Positions 1-8,065 of a stretch of DNA of 38,077 nt are shown here, in pieces. Origin of the DNA: Candidatus Aenigmarchaeota archaeon ex4484_224 (GTDB taxonomy: Archaea > Aenigmatarchaeota > Aenigmatarchaeia > CG10238-14 > EX4484-224); NCBI GenBank assembly GCA_002254545.1, contig NJEA01000003.1, positions 1 through 38,077 on the forward strand, written 5' to 3'. The notes under the pieces were generated by a model. The model made no database searches. It saw only the letters and a program-made list of their open reading frames with translations, and was not told the origin of the DNA. Within the stretch, counting starts at the first letter, position 1, and each line of letters starts with the position of its first letter. Position numbers and translations under genes: made by a program.

Positions 1-1132
1 CCTCAATTTCCTCTCTAACTTCTTTTTCATTAATTTCTTTTTCTGAAATGTATTCAACCGAAACAATTGCTGGTTTATCAATTCTTTGACCAATTTTACT
101 AACTAACCAAACATAAACTTCATCTATTCCATTTATTCTTTTTTTAATTTCTCTTGCTAGTTCAAAAGAAAGCAAATTGTATATCTTTCCAACATGGCTT
201 ACAGGATTTTTACCTGCAGCTGCTTCGCTAGAGGACGGTCTATTCAAAGAAATTACTCCATTAGCTCTATTTCCTCTTCCAACTTGTCCACAATCTGCAC
301 CATCAGCACTAGTTCCTAAAACCGTCAAATAAATTCCATTTGTTCCTCTTCCTCTTCTATCTAAAACATTCAAAGAAACATTTATTTTATCACAACATTC
401 ATTTTCTTTTAACCATTCAACAATTTTATCATAAATTTCTTCCTTTTTTCTAAAGTAATCCTTTTCATTTTCTATAAATCTATCAACAAAAGCCATTGCA
501 ATGGTTAAATCCAAAGAATTTCCTTTCCTAATTCCCATTATTTTAATATCTTCTCCACTTTCAGGATGCTCTTTTTTAAACTTTTTAGAATTTAACCATT
601 TTTCTAATCTAATTAAAAGTTTTTCAAGTTTTGAATAAGGAGCATATCCAACGCAAGCAGAAGTATCATTAGCTCCCAAAATTTCTTTACTTCTTCTAAA
701 AATATCTTTTAAAGCTGCAGATCCTTCTTTCAATTCAATTTGGTATTTTACATGCTCATAAGGATCAACAAATCTTAAGTTTTTCTTAAACCAATTTTTA
801 GCTGTTCTCAAAGCAATTTCATCTACTGGAATATCAATGTCTCCAGCTTTATATGTTGCTCTATCTCCTATTACCAAAAGCATGGGATGTTTTACAATCC
901 CCCCTTTAAATTTAACTTCAGTTTCTCCAGCAACTAACAAAGCTTTATCAATATTATGATGCAAAATTACTCCAACCTTTTTCAAATATTCTTTTGATAA
1001 TTCAATTGAAATTTGATTTACTATTAAATCGGTAATTGTGTCTGGATGTCCTAAACCTTTCCTTTCAACAATTTCAATTGGTTGTTCTGAAATTGGCAAT
1101 TGCTTTAATCTTGAAACTGATAAAAATTTCAT
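1..1132 (-). CDS. mat: Archaeal-type S-adenosylmethionine synthetase (methionine adenosyltransferase), 3' end truncated by window edge
   Basis: Manual reverse-strand translation from ATG at 1132: MKFLSVSRLKQLPISEQPIEIVERKGLGHPDTITDLI...GTSADGADCGQVGRGNRANGVISLNRPSSSEAAAGKNPVSHVGKIYN; characteristic of archaeal MAT. Missing from ORF track because it runs off the edge. Confidence 0.95.
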   Translation of the reverse strand, partial: MKFLSVSRLKQLPISEQPIEIVERKGLGHPDTITDLIVNQISIELSKEYLKKVGVILHHNIDKALLVAGETEVKFKGGIVKHPMLLVIGDRATYKAGDIDIPVDEIALRTAKNWFKKNLRFVDPYEHVKYQIELKEGSAALKDIFRRSKEILGANDTSACVGYAPYSKLEKLLIRLEKWLNSKKFKKEHPESGEDIKIMGIRKGNSLDLTIAMAFVDRFIENEKDYFRKKEEIYDKIVEWLKENECCDKINVSLNVLDRRGRGTNGIYLTVLGTSADGADCGQVGRGNRANGVISLNRPSSSEAAAGKNPVSHVGKIYNLLSFELAREIKKRINGIDEVYVWLVSKIGQRIDKPAIVSVEYISEKEINEKEVREEIE

Positions 1133-1208
1133 AAAAATTGTTTTTGTAGTTCAATTTAAAAAAATATAGGGAAAGAATTTTTAACTAAAAGAAAAATATC
1201 AATTAGAA

Positions 1209-1279
1209 GCGCCAGTAGTCTAATGGTAGGACACCAGCTTCCCAAGCTGGGAATCCGGGTTCGAATCCCGGCTGGCGCA
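1209..1279 (+). tRNA. tRNA-Gly, anticodon CCC, no encoded CCA
   Basis: GC-rich island in AT-rich DNA; acceptor GCGCCAG/CTGGCGC, anticodon stem CCAGC/GCTGG with loop TTCCCAA, T arm CGGGTTCGAATCCCG, discriminator A. Confidence 0.95.
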
Positions 1280-3394
1280 TTAATTAAAATAAAATCTTCC
1301 AGCATCTTCTTCTTTAATTCTATAAAGTTTTACAAAATATGGAACAAGTTCAGCAATTGCTTCTATATATCTTAATTTTTTATTCCAATCTAATGTTTTA
1401 TCTAAATTTTCTGCCCAATTTTCTAATTGATCATAAAATTTTTCATTCGAGCTATCGAAATAAATTTCCAAAATTTCTCCAATCTCATTAAACAAATTAA
1501 TAACATTTCTGTAAACATCTTCTTCAAATCTTAACGAAGGATATCTTTGAGTTGGTCGAGTTTTTGTTCTTGTAGAGGCAAATATTCCGTAATCCAAAAT
1601 TCCATTTTCAGCAACAGGATATCCTAAATTTTCTAAGATTATTTTTTCATGAATTAATTGATTTCTATCTTTAAGCTTATACAATTCTGGATAAACAAAA
1701 CTATACTTTGCATCTCCTACAACTAACAATTCTTCATTTTCATACTTCAATAAAAAATCAACACGAGCGCTAAAGTAAACTTCTTTTCCTTTCACATTCA
1801 CATAACTTGCTATTTCTCTTTCTGTGAATGCTTTTCTAGGAATTGGATTTCTCGAAATTCCCATTTCTTTCCATATAAAGTGATTTACATAAATTTCATT
1901 AGGATAATAGTTTGGTTCGTGAATAGTTAAATCATGAAATAAGTTTCCGGATTGAATGTATATTCTTTCTTTTTCTGTTGTAATTTTTCTCCAAATCATT
2001 TCTCTATTAAATTCTTTATCTGCAATTGATATCATATCAAGAAGATAGCTAACAATCCTTGCTATTTTAAATGGATTTGAATGATAGCTTGCTCTAAATC
2101 TTAAAAGTTCATTTTCTTTTGGATATTGAATTTGAATGAGAGAGGTAAAGGGCATCAACAACCCAATTTTATCCCATTGAACAATACATAGAGATTCTAT
2201 ATCTATAGTAGGATGGATATTGAAATCTTCTATTGCCTTTTCTAAAATTTCTTTTATTTCATTTTCATTTAATTCTTCAAAATTTTTTCCATATTCTTTT
2301 TTGTAATAAATATTGTAAACAAATGGAAGATATTCTTTCCAAAACCTTTCTCTATCAGTTACCAATTTTCCAAAATAAACATCGAGAGAATTTTTGCTTG
2401 AAACTTTTCTTATAAGCTCGTCATAGTCAACAATTTTATAAGAAAATGATTCTTCATCAAAATATAAACGAGAATTAAATGGTATATCTATTTTTGGAAA
2501 ATAGTTTATAATGTCATCTCTTGTAATTTTTTTCTCAACTCCTAAATTAGAAAGAATGTAAGTAAGAGATTGAGAACAATATGAATACAAATCAACTGGA
2601 CCTGTAATTGGCTTTGAATAAATTCTAATATTTGGCAATTCTACTATTTCCTTTCTCTTTAAAACTTGACCAATCATTTTTGCTATTTGGGAAATCTTTC
2701 TAAGAAGTAGGAAAACTTTAATTTCTCTATTTCGATATAACTCTGAAATTAAAGATAGCAAAGAAGCAAAATTACTTTTAAATTTTTTCCTATTTTCTTT
2801 TCCAATTTTTCTTTCATCTTCCAAAATTTCTTCTTTTGGCCTATTTACCTTCTGAATTTTTTCAAAAAATTTAATCAAATCTTCTATCGCTTCTTCCGAA
2901 TATCCTTTCTTTTCAAGAAGTTTGTAAATAATTCCTAGCTTATATTTTCTATCATCGTATAATTTTGAAAATAAATCTTCTGAAAATCCTCCGTACTTTA
3001 TTTCATTTTTCTTTTTAATTCCTACATGATCATACTCAGACTTTTCCAATAATGATTCTACCTTTCCATTTAAAGGTAAAACTCCTCCATAGCCTGGATA
3101 TCCAGGAACTAAAATTAAAATTCTGGCTTCATTGGGTAAATTATCTCTTAGAATTTTGGTTAAAAGCTGAGAGGGATGATGAGGATCAGAAATTGAATAA
3201 GATGGAAATCTATTTTTTGGATGGGATCGTAGAACAGTCAAGAATGGTTCATATATGATGATTGAATTAATTTCATATGTTGAGAGTAAATCATACAATT
3301 TTTCAAGTTTTGAAGAACGTAAATAGTTAGAATATTTTGATGGAGCTACAATTATCCTTGGAGATGATGAAAACCAATAACTTTTTCTTGACAT
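1280..3394 (-). CDS. Predicted PD-(D/E)XK (RecB/McrC-like) nuclease, ~704 aa
   Basis: C-terminal motif ARVDFLL-(x9)-VVGDAKYS (D...DxK core) followed by helix NQLIHEKIILENLG resembling the Q-containing helix of RecB-type nucleases; N-terminal ~500 aa not recognised. Track start is TTG 3397; ATG at 3394 is more likely. Confidence 0.6.
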   Translation of the reverse strand: MSRKSYWFSSSPRIIVAPSKYSNYLRSSKLEKLYDLLSTYEINSIIIYEPFLTVLRSHPKNRFPSYSISDPHHPSQLLTKILRDNLPNEARILILVPGYPGYGGVLPLNGKVESLLEKSEYDHVGIKKKNEIKYGGFSEDLFSKLYDDRKYKLGIIYKLLEKKGYSEEAIEDLIKFFEKIQKVNRPKEEILEDERKIGKENRKKFKSNFASLLSLISELYRNREIKVFLLLRKISQIAKMIGQVLKRKEIVELPNIRIYSKPITGPVDLYSYCSQSLTYILSNLGVEKKITRDDIINYFPKIDIPFNSRLYFDEESFSYKIVDYDELIRKVSSKNSLDVYFGKLVTDRERFWKEYLPFVYNIYYKKEYGKNFEELNENEIKEILEKAIEDFNIHPTIDIESLCIVQWDKIGLLMPFTSLIQIQYPKENELLRFRASYHSNPFKIARIVSYLLDMISIADKEFNREMIWRKITTEKERIYIQSGNLFHDLTIHEPNYYPNEIYVNHFIWKEMGISRNPIPRKAFTEREIASYVNVKGKEVYFSARVDFLLKYENEELLVVGDAKYSFVYPELYKLKDRNQLIHEKIILENLGYPVAENGILDYGIFASTRTKTRPTQRYPSLRFEEDVYRNVINLFNEIGEILEIYFDSSNEKFYDQLENWAENLDKTLDWNKKLRYIEAIAELVPYFVKLYRIKEEDAGRFYFN

Positions 3395-3446
3395 CAATTT
3401 AAACCTAAAAAATTAAACTTAAATAAATTTTTACAAATCATTAATC

Positions 3447-5486
3447 ATGGAAAATCTTTATTTTCCACTTTTCATTCAAAGAGTTCCTAACAATGAAATT
3501 CATCTTCTTCTTTCTTCATTTAACAACAAACTAGTTGTGGGAAAGAGCTCATTGTCTAGAAAAGCCAAAAACTTAAGTTTAGTTCAACAACTTTTTATAA
3601 CTAATAAAATTCTTCCTTACACTTTTTTTATTCTAAAAGACAACAAATTAATTCCAATTACGGATCCTTATTTCCTACAAATTTTTAGGAATAAAGTTCT
3701 TAACAATTTTATTACATATGATATAGAAGTTTTAAATCCTAATAGACTTCCAGATCCAAATCTTGGTGATAAAATACTTTCTATTTCTTTAGTATCTAAT
3801 GAACCAATTTTATTAAGCTCTTCTCGTGAAAATTTTGAAATCAAATCTTATAAAATAGCTATTACACAAAAAGGAATTTATTATTTAGAAAATGAAGTTT
3901 TGAAATTAGTTCCTATTAGCTTAGATGAAAAAAGAATGGTAGATTTATCTTTTGAAGCACTTTCCCAATTTTTTGTAAATGTTGGATTTAATAATTTATT
4001 TTTCGATAACTATTACATTAAAGAAAGAACTAATGTAGAAATTATCCGAACAATAGATATTGTTCATCCATATCCTTCATCAAAACCTCAATTTTCAAAA
4101 ATGAAAAAAGAAGAAAGAGAAAGATTTAATCAAATTAGATCGAGAAGAAGAGGAAGAAAATTTCTACCTACAATAAATATAGATTTATTTCCTATTTCTC
4201 AAAATATAGATTTTTCATCGAGAAAGCTAAAAAGTATAGCAGACTCTCTTTATATGGAATACTATCCATTAGAAATCAAAGATTTGGCAAAAATTTCTAA
4301 AGAAGATATGGAGAAAATTGCAAAATATAACATTAGTGATAGCGAAATAACTTTGAAAATTTACCATGAATTTTTTCCAATTTTTGACTATATTCTAGAA
4401 AATGGAATTGGAAACTTTGAATACATAGTTAATAGAAAAAGGGTTGAAGAAAATTTTTTGCTTAGATATATAGCAGAAAAAAGTAAATGGAATTTGGGAA
4501 AAATTGATAAAATTTTGGGAAAAATTAATAGACTGAAAATAAATCCTAAAAAAATAGAATTTTCACCAACTTCTACTTCTCCTGGAAAATATTTAAATGG
4601 ATATCTTGCCTATCTTCCAACCTTAATTTTTGAGCTTTATAAAAATGAATTTGAAAAATCTTATCCTAAAGAAATTTTTGAAATTAGTAATAAAATTTTG
4701 GATGATTTAAAGAGAATTCGATATTCAAGTAGAGGAGATTATTTGCTAAACTCATTTTTACAAAACATTTTAAATCGATATGTCAAGCTTATGTTTTCTT
4801 CTAATGAAAAATTATTTAAAAAAATTGAAAGAAGAATAAAAAGTTTGATTAAAAAATATTTTAGATATCTTCATTATTCCTCACCAAAACTCTTAGTCTT
4901 TAACGAAATTCCAAAAGAACTAAAAAACCTAAGTTCAACTTTCATTCCATTGGAAAAATATTACATTTTTAAAAACGGTAAAAAGAGTCCATTAGTTCTT
5001 GGAAAAGTTAAAGGTTATGAATTAATTTTAGGATCTCAAATTTCCCCTCATTTAAGAAGAAATTACGGTAGATATCCTTATCAATTCATGAATTATTTTT
5101 ACCATGATATATTTTCTATTGTTAAAGAAGATAAAGATCCTAAACTTTTAGAAAAAATGCTTGAAAAAATTGAAAGGTATGAAAGAAATGAGAAAGAGAT
5201 TAATCTTAATGAAATAGCAATCATTTTAACAAAAACAAAAGATTTAGAGGAATATACAAGAATGGATCCTTTCTTGAGAAATTTAGATTTAAATAAATAT
5301 GAATATGGAGAGGAGATAAGAGTTTTAATCGTTAGAGATAATCTTGAAGAGGAACCTTATTTTGCTCCTTTGGACAAGCAAATTATCAATTCTATAGATT
5401 GGGATTGTTATAAGGAATTAGCTAAAGATTTAATTAAATTCAAAAATTCTTATAGAACGATAACCTTGGATTCTTTTATTCAATAA
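3447..5486 (+). CDS. Inactivated family-B DNA polymerase homologue with apparently intact 3'-5' exonuclease domain
   Basis: ExoI-like ITYDIEV, ExoII-like FNNLFFDNYYIKER, ExoIII-like YNISDSEITLKIY; thumb-like GKVKGYELILGS and C-terminal EINLNEIAIILTKTKDLEEYTRMDPF...YGEEIRVLIVRD match archaeal PolB architecture; motif A (DFxSLYPS) and motif C (DTD) positions lack catalytic Asp (YLPTLIFELY; HYSSPKLLVFN). Confidence 0.75.
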   Translation: MENLYFPLFIQRVPNNEIHLLLSSFNNKLVVGKSSLSRKAKNLSLVQQLFITNKILPYTFFILKDNKLIPITDPYFLQIFRNKVLNNFITYDIEVLNPNRLPDPNLGDKILSISLVSNEPILLSSSRENFEIKSYKIAITQKGIYYLENEVLKLVPISLDEKRMVDLSFEALSQFFVNVGFNNLFFDNYYIKERTNVEIIRTIDIVHPYPSSKPQFSKMKKEERERFNQIRSRRRGRKFLPTINIDLFPISQNIDFSSRKLKSIADSLYMEYYPLEIKDLAKISKEDMEKIAKYNISDSEITLKIYHEFFPIFDYILENGIGNFEYIVNRKRVEENFLLRYIAEKSKWNLGKIDKILGKINRLKINPKKIEFSPTSTSPGKYLNGYLAYLPTLIFELYKNEFEKSYPKEIFEISNKILDDLKRIRYSSRGDYLLNSFLQNILNRYVKLMFSSNEKLFKKIERRIKSLIKKYFRYLHYSSPKLLVFNEIPKELKNLSSTFIPLEKYYIFKNGKKSPLVLGKVKGYELILGSQISPHLRRNYGRYPYQFMNYFYHDIFSIVKEDKDPKLLEKMLEKIERYERNEKEINLNEIAIILTKTKDLEEYTRMDPFLRNLDLNKYEYGEEIRVLIVRDNLEEEPYFAPLDKQIINSIDWDCYKELAKDLIKFKNSYRTITLDSFIQ

Positions 5487-5536
5487 CAAAACCTTTAAAT
5501 TTTATCTAGCTTTTAATTTTTGTATAAGGTGCTAGA

Positions 5537-5902
5537 ATGGCTAAAAGAACTGGACCAACGAATCCAAGATTAAAAGAATTGATTGAAATGCTTAGAATGC
5601 AATATAAAAAAACAAGAAAACCAATTTGGAGAGATTTGGCTGAAAGATTGGAAAAGCCAACTAGACAAAGAATTGAAGTTAATTTGAAAAGAATTGAAAG
5701 ATATGCAAAAGAAGGAGAAACAATTGTTGTTCCTGGAGTTGTTCTTGGAGATGGAAATTTAACAAAAAAATTAACAATCTTTGCTTGGAGATTTTCTAGC
5801 CAAGCAAGAAAAAAAATTGAAAAAGCCAATGGAAAAGCTTTAAGTTTAAAAGATTTAATTAAATTAAACCCTGAAGGAAAAAATTTGAGATTAATGGGAT
5901 AA
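5537..5902 (+). CDS. rpl18e: 50S ribosomal protein L18e
   Basis: MAKRTGPTNPRLKELIEMLR...VPGVVLGDGNLTKKLTIFAWRFSSQARKKI; AAGGTG Shine-Dalgarno upstream; operon with L13 and S9. Confidence 0.96.
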   Translation: MAKRTGPTNPRLKELIEMLRMQYKKTRKPIWRDLAERLEKPTRQRIEVNLKRIERYAKEGETIVVPGVVLGDGNLTKKLTIFAWRFSSQARKKIEKANGKALSLKDLIKLNPEGKNLRLMG

Positions 5903-5903
5903 C

Positions 5904-6320
5904 ATGTTAATTTATGATGCAGAAAATCAAATTGCTGGAAGGCTTGCAACCATAATTGCTAAAAAATTGCTAGAAGGGGAAAGAATTATTGTTGTTAATG
6001 CGGAAAAGGCAATAATTTCTGGAGACCCAAAAATGGTAATTAGAAAGTTTAGAGAAAAGAGAGAAAGAGGAGATCCTCATAAAGGTCCTTTCTATCCTAG
6101 AAAGCCAGATAGAATTTTTAGAAGAATTGTAAGAGGTATGCTTCCTTGGAAGAAGAAAAAAGGAAGAGATGCTTATAAAAGATTGAAAGTTTATGTTGGA
6201 ATTCCTGAAGAATTGAAAGATAAAAAAGATAAATTTATTAAAACAAAAGAAGCTGATGCAAATAAATTGAGAACTAAATATATAAGTTTAGGAGAAATTT
6301 CAAAGGCTTTGGGTGGATAA
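5904..6320 (+). CDS. rpl13: 50S ribosomal protein L13 (uL13)
   Basis: IYDAENQIAGRLATIIAKKLLEGERIIVVNAEKAIISG...RIFRRIVRGMLPWKKKKGRDAYKRLKVYVGIP. Confidence 0.96.
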   Translation: MLIYDAENQIAGRLATIIAKKLLEGERIIVVNAEKAIISGDPKMVIRKFREKRERGDPHKGPFYPRKPDRIFRRIVRGMLPWKKKKGRDAYKRLKVYVGIPEELKDKKDKFIKTKEADANKLRTKYISLGEISKALGG

Positions 6321-6321
6321 A

Positions 6322-6783
6322 ATGCCAAGAAAGAAAAAGAAGAAAGAAGAAAGTAAGAAAAAGGTTAAGCTAGACTATATAATAGTTACTGGAAAAAGAA
6401 AAACTGCAATAGCCAGAGCTAAAGTTGAGAAAGGAAGTGGAAGAGTAATAATTAATTCCAAACCTTTAGAAGTTTGGGGAACTGAAGTTGCGAGAATGTT
6501 CGTTGCTGAGCCTTTATATTTAGCTGGAGATGCTGCAAAAAAGTTAGATTTTTATGTTAATGTAAGGGGTGGAGGAGTTTTTGGCCAAGCAGAAGCTATT
6601 AGAATGGCTATTGCAAAGGGAATTGTTGAATTTACTAGAGATGAAAAGTTAAAACAAAAATTTTTGGAATATGATAGAAATTTGCTTGTTTTTGATCCTA
6701 GAAGAAATGAACCTCATCATGCAAGTGGAAGGGGAGCAAGTAAAAGAGGATCACGAAGACACCGACAGAGATCAAAGAGATAA
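6322..6783 (+). CDS. rps9: 30S ribosomal protein S9 (uS9)
   Basis: VTGKRKTAIARAKVEKGSGRVIIN...GGGVFGQAEAIRMAIAKGIV...GRGASKRGSRRHRQRSKR; ATG at 6322 preferred over track GTG 6313. Confidence 0.96.
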   Translation: MPRKKKKKEESKKKVKLDYIIVTGKRKTAIARAKVEKGSGRVIINSKPLEVWGTEVARMFVAEPLYLAGDAAKKLDFYVNVRGGGVFGQAEAIRMAIAKGIVEFTRDEKLKQKFLEYDRNLLVFDPRRNEPHHASGRGASKRGSRRHRQRSKR

Positions 6784-6828
6784 AATTTTTTGAAATATTC
6801 CTTCTCTTGGAAAAATTCTTGAAACTAA

Positions 6829-6945
6829 AAGTTAAGAAAAGAAAGAGGTTTAAGTCAAAAAGAATTAGCTAGAAGAATTGGGATATCTAGAGAAGCAATA
6901 AGGGATTTTGAGAATGGAAAAAGAAATTTAAGACTTGAAAATTAA
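6829..6945 (+). pseudogene. Remnant of an XRE/Cro-family helix-turn-helix regulator
   Basis: Open stretch KLRKERGLSQKELARRIGISREAIRDFENGKRNLRLEN* with no start codon, preceded by an in-frame TAA; the matching upstream segment SLGKILETK lies in another frame just before it, implying a frameshift. Confidence 0.7.
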
Positions 6946-6955
6946 AAAAAGATTT

Positions 6956-7537
6956 TCAAATTTCTTTTATCAAATTTTCAAGTAAATCAATTGCTTCATT
7001 AAGATTTTTAACTCTCTTTACATTTTCTTTTTCTTCTATACATTTATTCCAAGGTCTATCATAAACTAAAACTAAAAGATTAGAATCTCTTAGTTCTTGT
7101 ATCAAATTTGGATTATCATCAATAACAATTTCAAAATTTTCAGAATCTTTCAAATAAACCTTAGATTTGCTTTCAGAAAGTGATATAAAGTTATCATAAG
7201 GAATTTCATGATAACTCAACCATGCTTGCATCTCATTTTTGTAACCATTTCTATTTGTTACTATCGAAACTTCATACCCAAGCTTTTTAATTCTTGAAAT
7301 TTTTTTAGAAAGATTATTTTCTGTTGGAAAAATTTCCATCCATCTTTCTTTCCAATATTTGCTAGTATCTTCTAAAAACTTCCTCCAATTTAACCACTCA
7401 TATTCTTTGCTTTCAAAATACCATTGATCGATATTTTCTAAAGAAGCGTTTGTATTAAATTCTTTATTCATTTGTTCGATCCAATATCTATGTATATCTA
7501 CTAAAACACCCTCCATATCCAATCCAAACTTTTTCAT
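6956..7537 (-). CDS. HAD-superfamily phosphatase, 5'(3')-deoxyribonucleotidase-like
   Basis: MKKFGLDMEGVLVDIHRYW motif I; VSIVTNRNGY motif II; IVIDDNPNLI motif III/IV region. Confidence 0.75.
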   Translation of the reverse strand: MKKFGLDMEGVLVDIHRYWIEQMNKEFNTNASLENIDQWYFESKEYEWLNWRKFLEDTSKYWKERWMEIFPTENNLSKKISRIKKLGYEVSIVTNRNGYKNEMQAWLSYHEIPYDNFISLSESKSKVYLKDSENFEIVIDDNPNLIQELRDSNLLVLVYDRPWNKCIEEKENVKRVKNLNEAIDLLENLIKEI

Positions 7538-7559
7538 TAAAATTTCTATGAAAAGTAAA

Positions 7560-7570
7560 CTTTAAATAAG
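7560..7570 (+). promoter_or_regulatory. Putative TATA box for rpoN-rpoK
   Basis: CTTTAAATAAG located 43-53 nt before ATG 7613, with AAGGTG ribosome-binding site between. Confidence 0.45.
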
Positions 7571-7612
7571 ATAAATAGAACATAAATTTTATCAGCTTAA
7601 GGTGAAGAAAAA

Positions 7613-7807
7613 ATGATATTTCCAGTAAGATGTTTTAGTTGTGGAAAAGTTATTGGACATTTATGGGAAGAATATCAAAAGAGAGTTGAAAATGGAGAAG
7701 ATCCTAAGAAAGTTTTGGATGATTTAGGAGTTACAAGATATTGTTGTAGACAAATCTTTCTAACTCATCAAGATCTTATAAAAGATGTAATTAAGTTTAA
7801 GGTCTAA
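7613..7807 (+). CDS. rpoN: DNA-directed RNA polymerase subunit N (Rpo10)
   Basis: [21 protein letters not shown]...[25 protein letters not shown] and YCCR zinc ligands. Confidence 0.97.
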   Translation: MIFPVRCFSCGKVIGHLWEEYQKRVENGEDPKKVLDDLGVTRYCCRQIFLTHQDLIKDVIKFKV

Positions 7808-7809
7808 GT

Positions 7810-8064
7810 ATGTGGCCATTAGATAGATTAACAAGATTTGAAGTAGCAAGACTTATATCTGCTAGAGCTTTACAAATTTCTTTAGGTGCTCCAGTTTTAA
7901 TAAAAACTGATAAAAAAGATCCTACAGAAATTGCAAAAGAAGAATTTAAAGCTTTAATGGTTCCTATGACTGTAAGAAGAACTTTACCAAATGGAGAAAA
8001 AGTTGTAATTGACATTAAAAGAGCGATTAAAAATTGGTTGGAAGATCATTCAGGAAACATTTAA
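7810..8064 (+). CDS. rpoK: DNA-directed RNA polymerase subunit K (Rpo6)
   Basis: [25 protein letters not shown]...[11 protein letters not shown]; directly downstream of rpoN. Confidence 0.95.
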   Translation: MWPLDRLTRFEVARLISARALQISLGAPVLIKTDKKDPTEIAKEEFKALMVPMTVRRTLPNGEKVVIDIKRAIKNWLEDHSGNI

Positions 8065-8065
8065 T

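Noticed and set aside
2233-3258. Plus-strand ORFs 2233-2415 and 3052-3258 inside the nuclease gene
   Set aside because: Short, antisense, no RBS or recognisable domain; shadow ORFs.
1209-5536. tRNA-Gly as attachment site of an integrated element carrying the nuclease/PolB pair
   Set aside because: No second copy of the tRNA 3' end and no integrase gene seen in the window.
5506-5949. 147-aa minus-strand ORF antisense to L18e
   Set aside because: Fully antisense to a clear ribosomal protein gene; composition is that of a reverse-complement shadow ORF.
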